Origin: Pseudomonadota bacterium
Lineage (GTDB): Bacteria; Myxococcota_A; UBA9160; SZUA-336
Assembly: GCA_003247575.1 (NCBI GenBank)
Contig: QJZC01000023.1
Coordinates: 1-64,000 of the forward strand
Direction: 5' to 3'
DNA: 64,000 nt
The position numbers were made by a program, and so were the translations under genes. The notes under the pieces were generated by a model. The model searched no databases and had not been told where the DNA came from. It saw nothing but the letters and a program-made list of their open reading frames with translations. Positions 63,865 through 64,000 of the stretch are shown here, piece by piece. Each line of letters opens with the position of its first letter. The first letter of the stretch is position 1.

Positions 63865-64000
63865 ATGCTGGAGACGGGCCGCTACGCCTTCTACGCACTT
63901 CCCTTCTTTGCGATCTGTGCCTGCGCAGCAAGCCTCGCTGGAACGCGCTCTCGAAGGGCGCACTGGGCTCGAAGCGGGGAGCGCGCCGTCTATGCAGCCT
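63865..64000 (+). CDS. Start of a probable CcmF-like cytochrome c assembly protein (partial)
   Basis: ATG 63865 with GGGAGG 8 nt upstream (63851-63856) opens MLETGRYAFYALPFFAICAC and continues SLAGTRSRRAHWARSGERAV to the window end. The hydrophobic first helix, the basic loop and the S-x-E-R-A-V-Y beginning resemble the N-terminus of heme lyase CcmF. Only 45 residues are visible, so any polytopic membrane protein is possible. Confidence 0.4.
   Translation, partial: MLETGRYAFYALPFFAICACAASLAGTRSRRAHWARSGERAVYAA

Noticed and set aside
1-64000. tRNA, rRNA or insertion-sequence genes
   Set aside because: No cloverleaf-type T-loop pattern, rRNA segment or transposase was recognised on either strand; a computational scan could still find one.

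Overview
The window is about 62-64% GC by eye and comes from a Gram-negative bacterium: there are TonB-dependent receptors, lipoproteins, an outer-membrane barrel and an AmpG-like transporter. Very large kinase-like/AAA/TPR proteins, B12-type radical SAM enzymes, several STAND-type ATPases and rich secondary carbon metabolism suggest a Myxococcota or other deltaproteobacterial-type lineage. That placement is inference from gene content only. No rRNA, tRNA, transposase, integrase or CRISPR array was seen.

Layout. 1-8 kb: minus-strand genes for a partial outer-membrane barrel, a LuxR-type regulator, and a compact four-gene run (penicillin-acylase-family hydrolase, DinB-like protein, GNAT, MFS exporter). 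8-15 kb: a second GNAT, a secreted protein, a decayed HTH/NB-ARC regulator, a TPR membrane protein, an APH-like kinase, and a LysR regulator with a zinc alcohol dehydrogenase. 15-24.5 kb: a beta-glucan (cellulose-type) utilization locus: TonB receptor, GH1 beta-glucosidase, AmpG-like MFS, convergent GH9 lipoprotein glucanase, an SDR and a secreted esterase.

25-53 kb is the unusual part. Three 1,085-1,279-residue proteins share one architecture, a serine/threonine-kinase-like domain, an AAA_16 ATPase and a long TPR-type region. All three kinase-like domains have lost catalytic residues while the ATPase motifs look intact. One has an amber stop plus a frameshift near its C-terminus, and a fourth copy (52.4-53.1 kb) survives only as N- and C-terminal scraps. 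Between them lie a TonB receptor without signal peptide or plug, two B12-binding radical SAM proteins (one with a tightly coupled 68-residue ORF), a methyltransferase, a histidine phosphatase, a membrane-anchored beta-rich protein, an N-acyl-D-amino-acid-deacylase-type amidohydrolase, an O-methyltransferase, an AraC regulator and a membrane glycosyltransferase-like protein.

53-64 kb: a triple-repeat lectin-like protein, a Cache-type chemoreceptor, a winged-helix/AAA/TPR regulator, a VapBC pair with a frameshifted toxin, a LysR/EthD divergent pair, a DUF1842 protein, an unrecognised ORF, and the start of a probable CcmF-like gene.

The best candidate for an undescribed system is the dispersed family of pseudokinase-ATPase-TPR proteins, which appears to be duplicating and decaying here. 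Several intergenic hairpins and short tandem duplications are also recorded.
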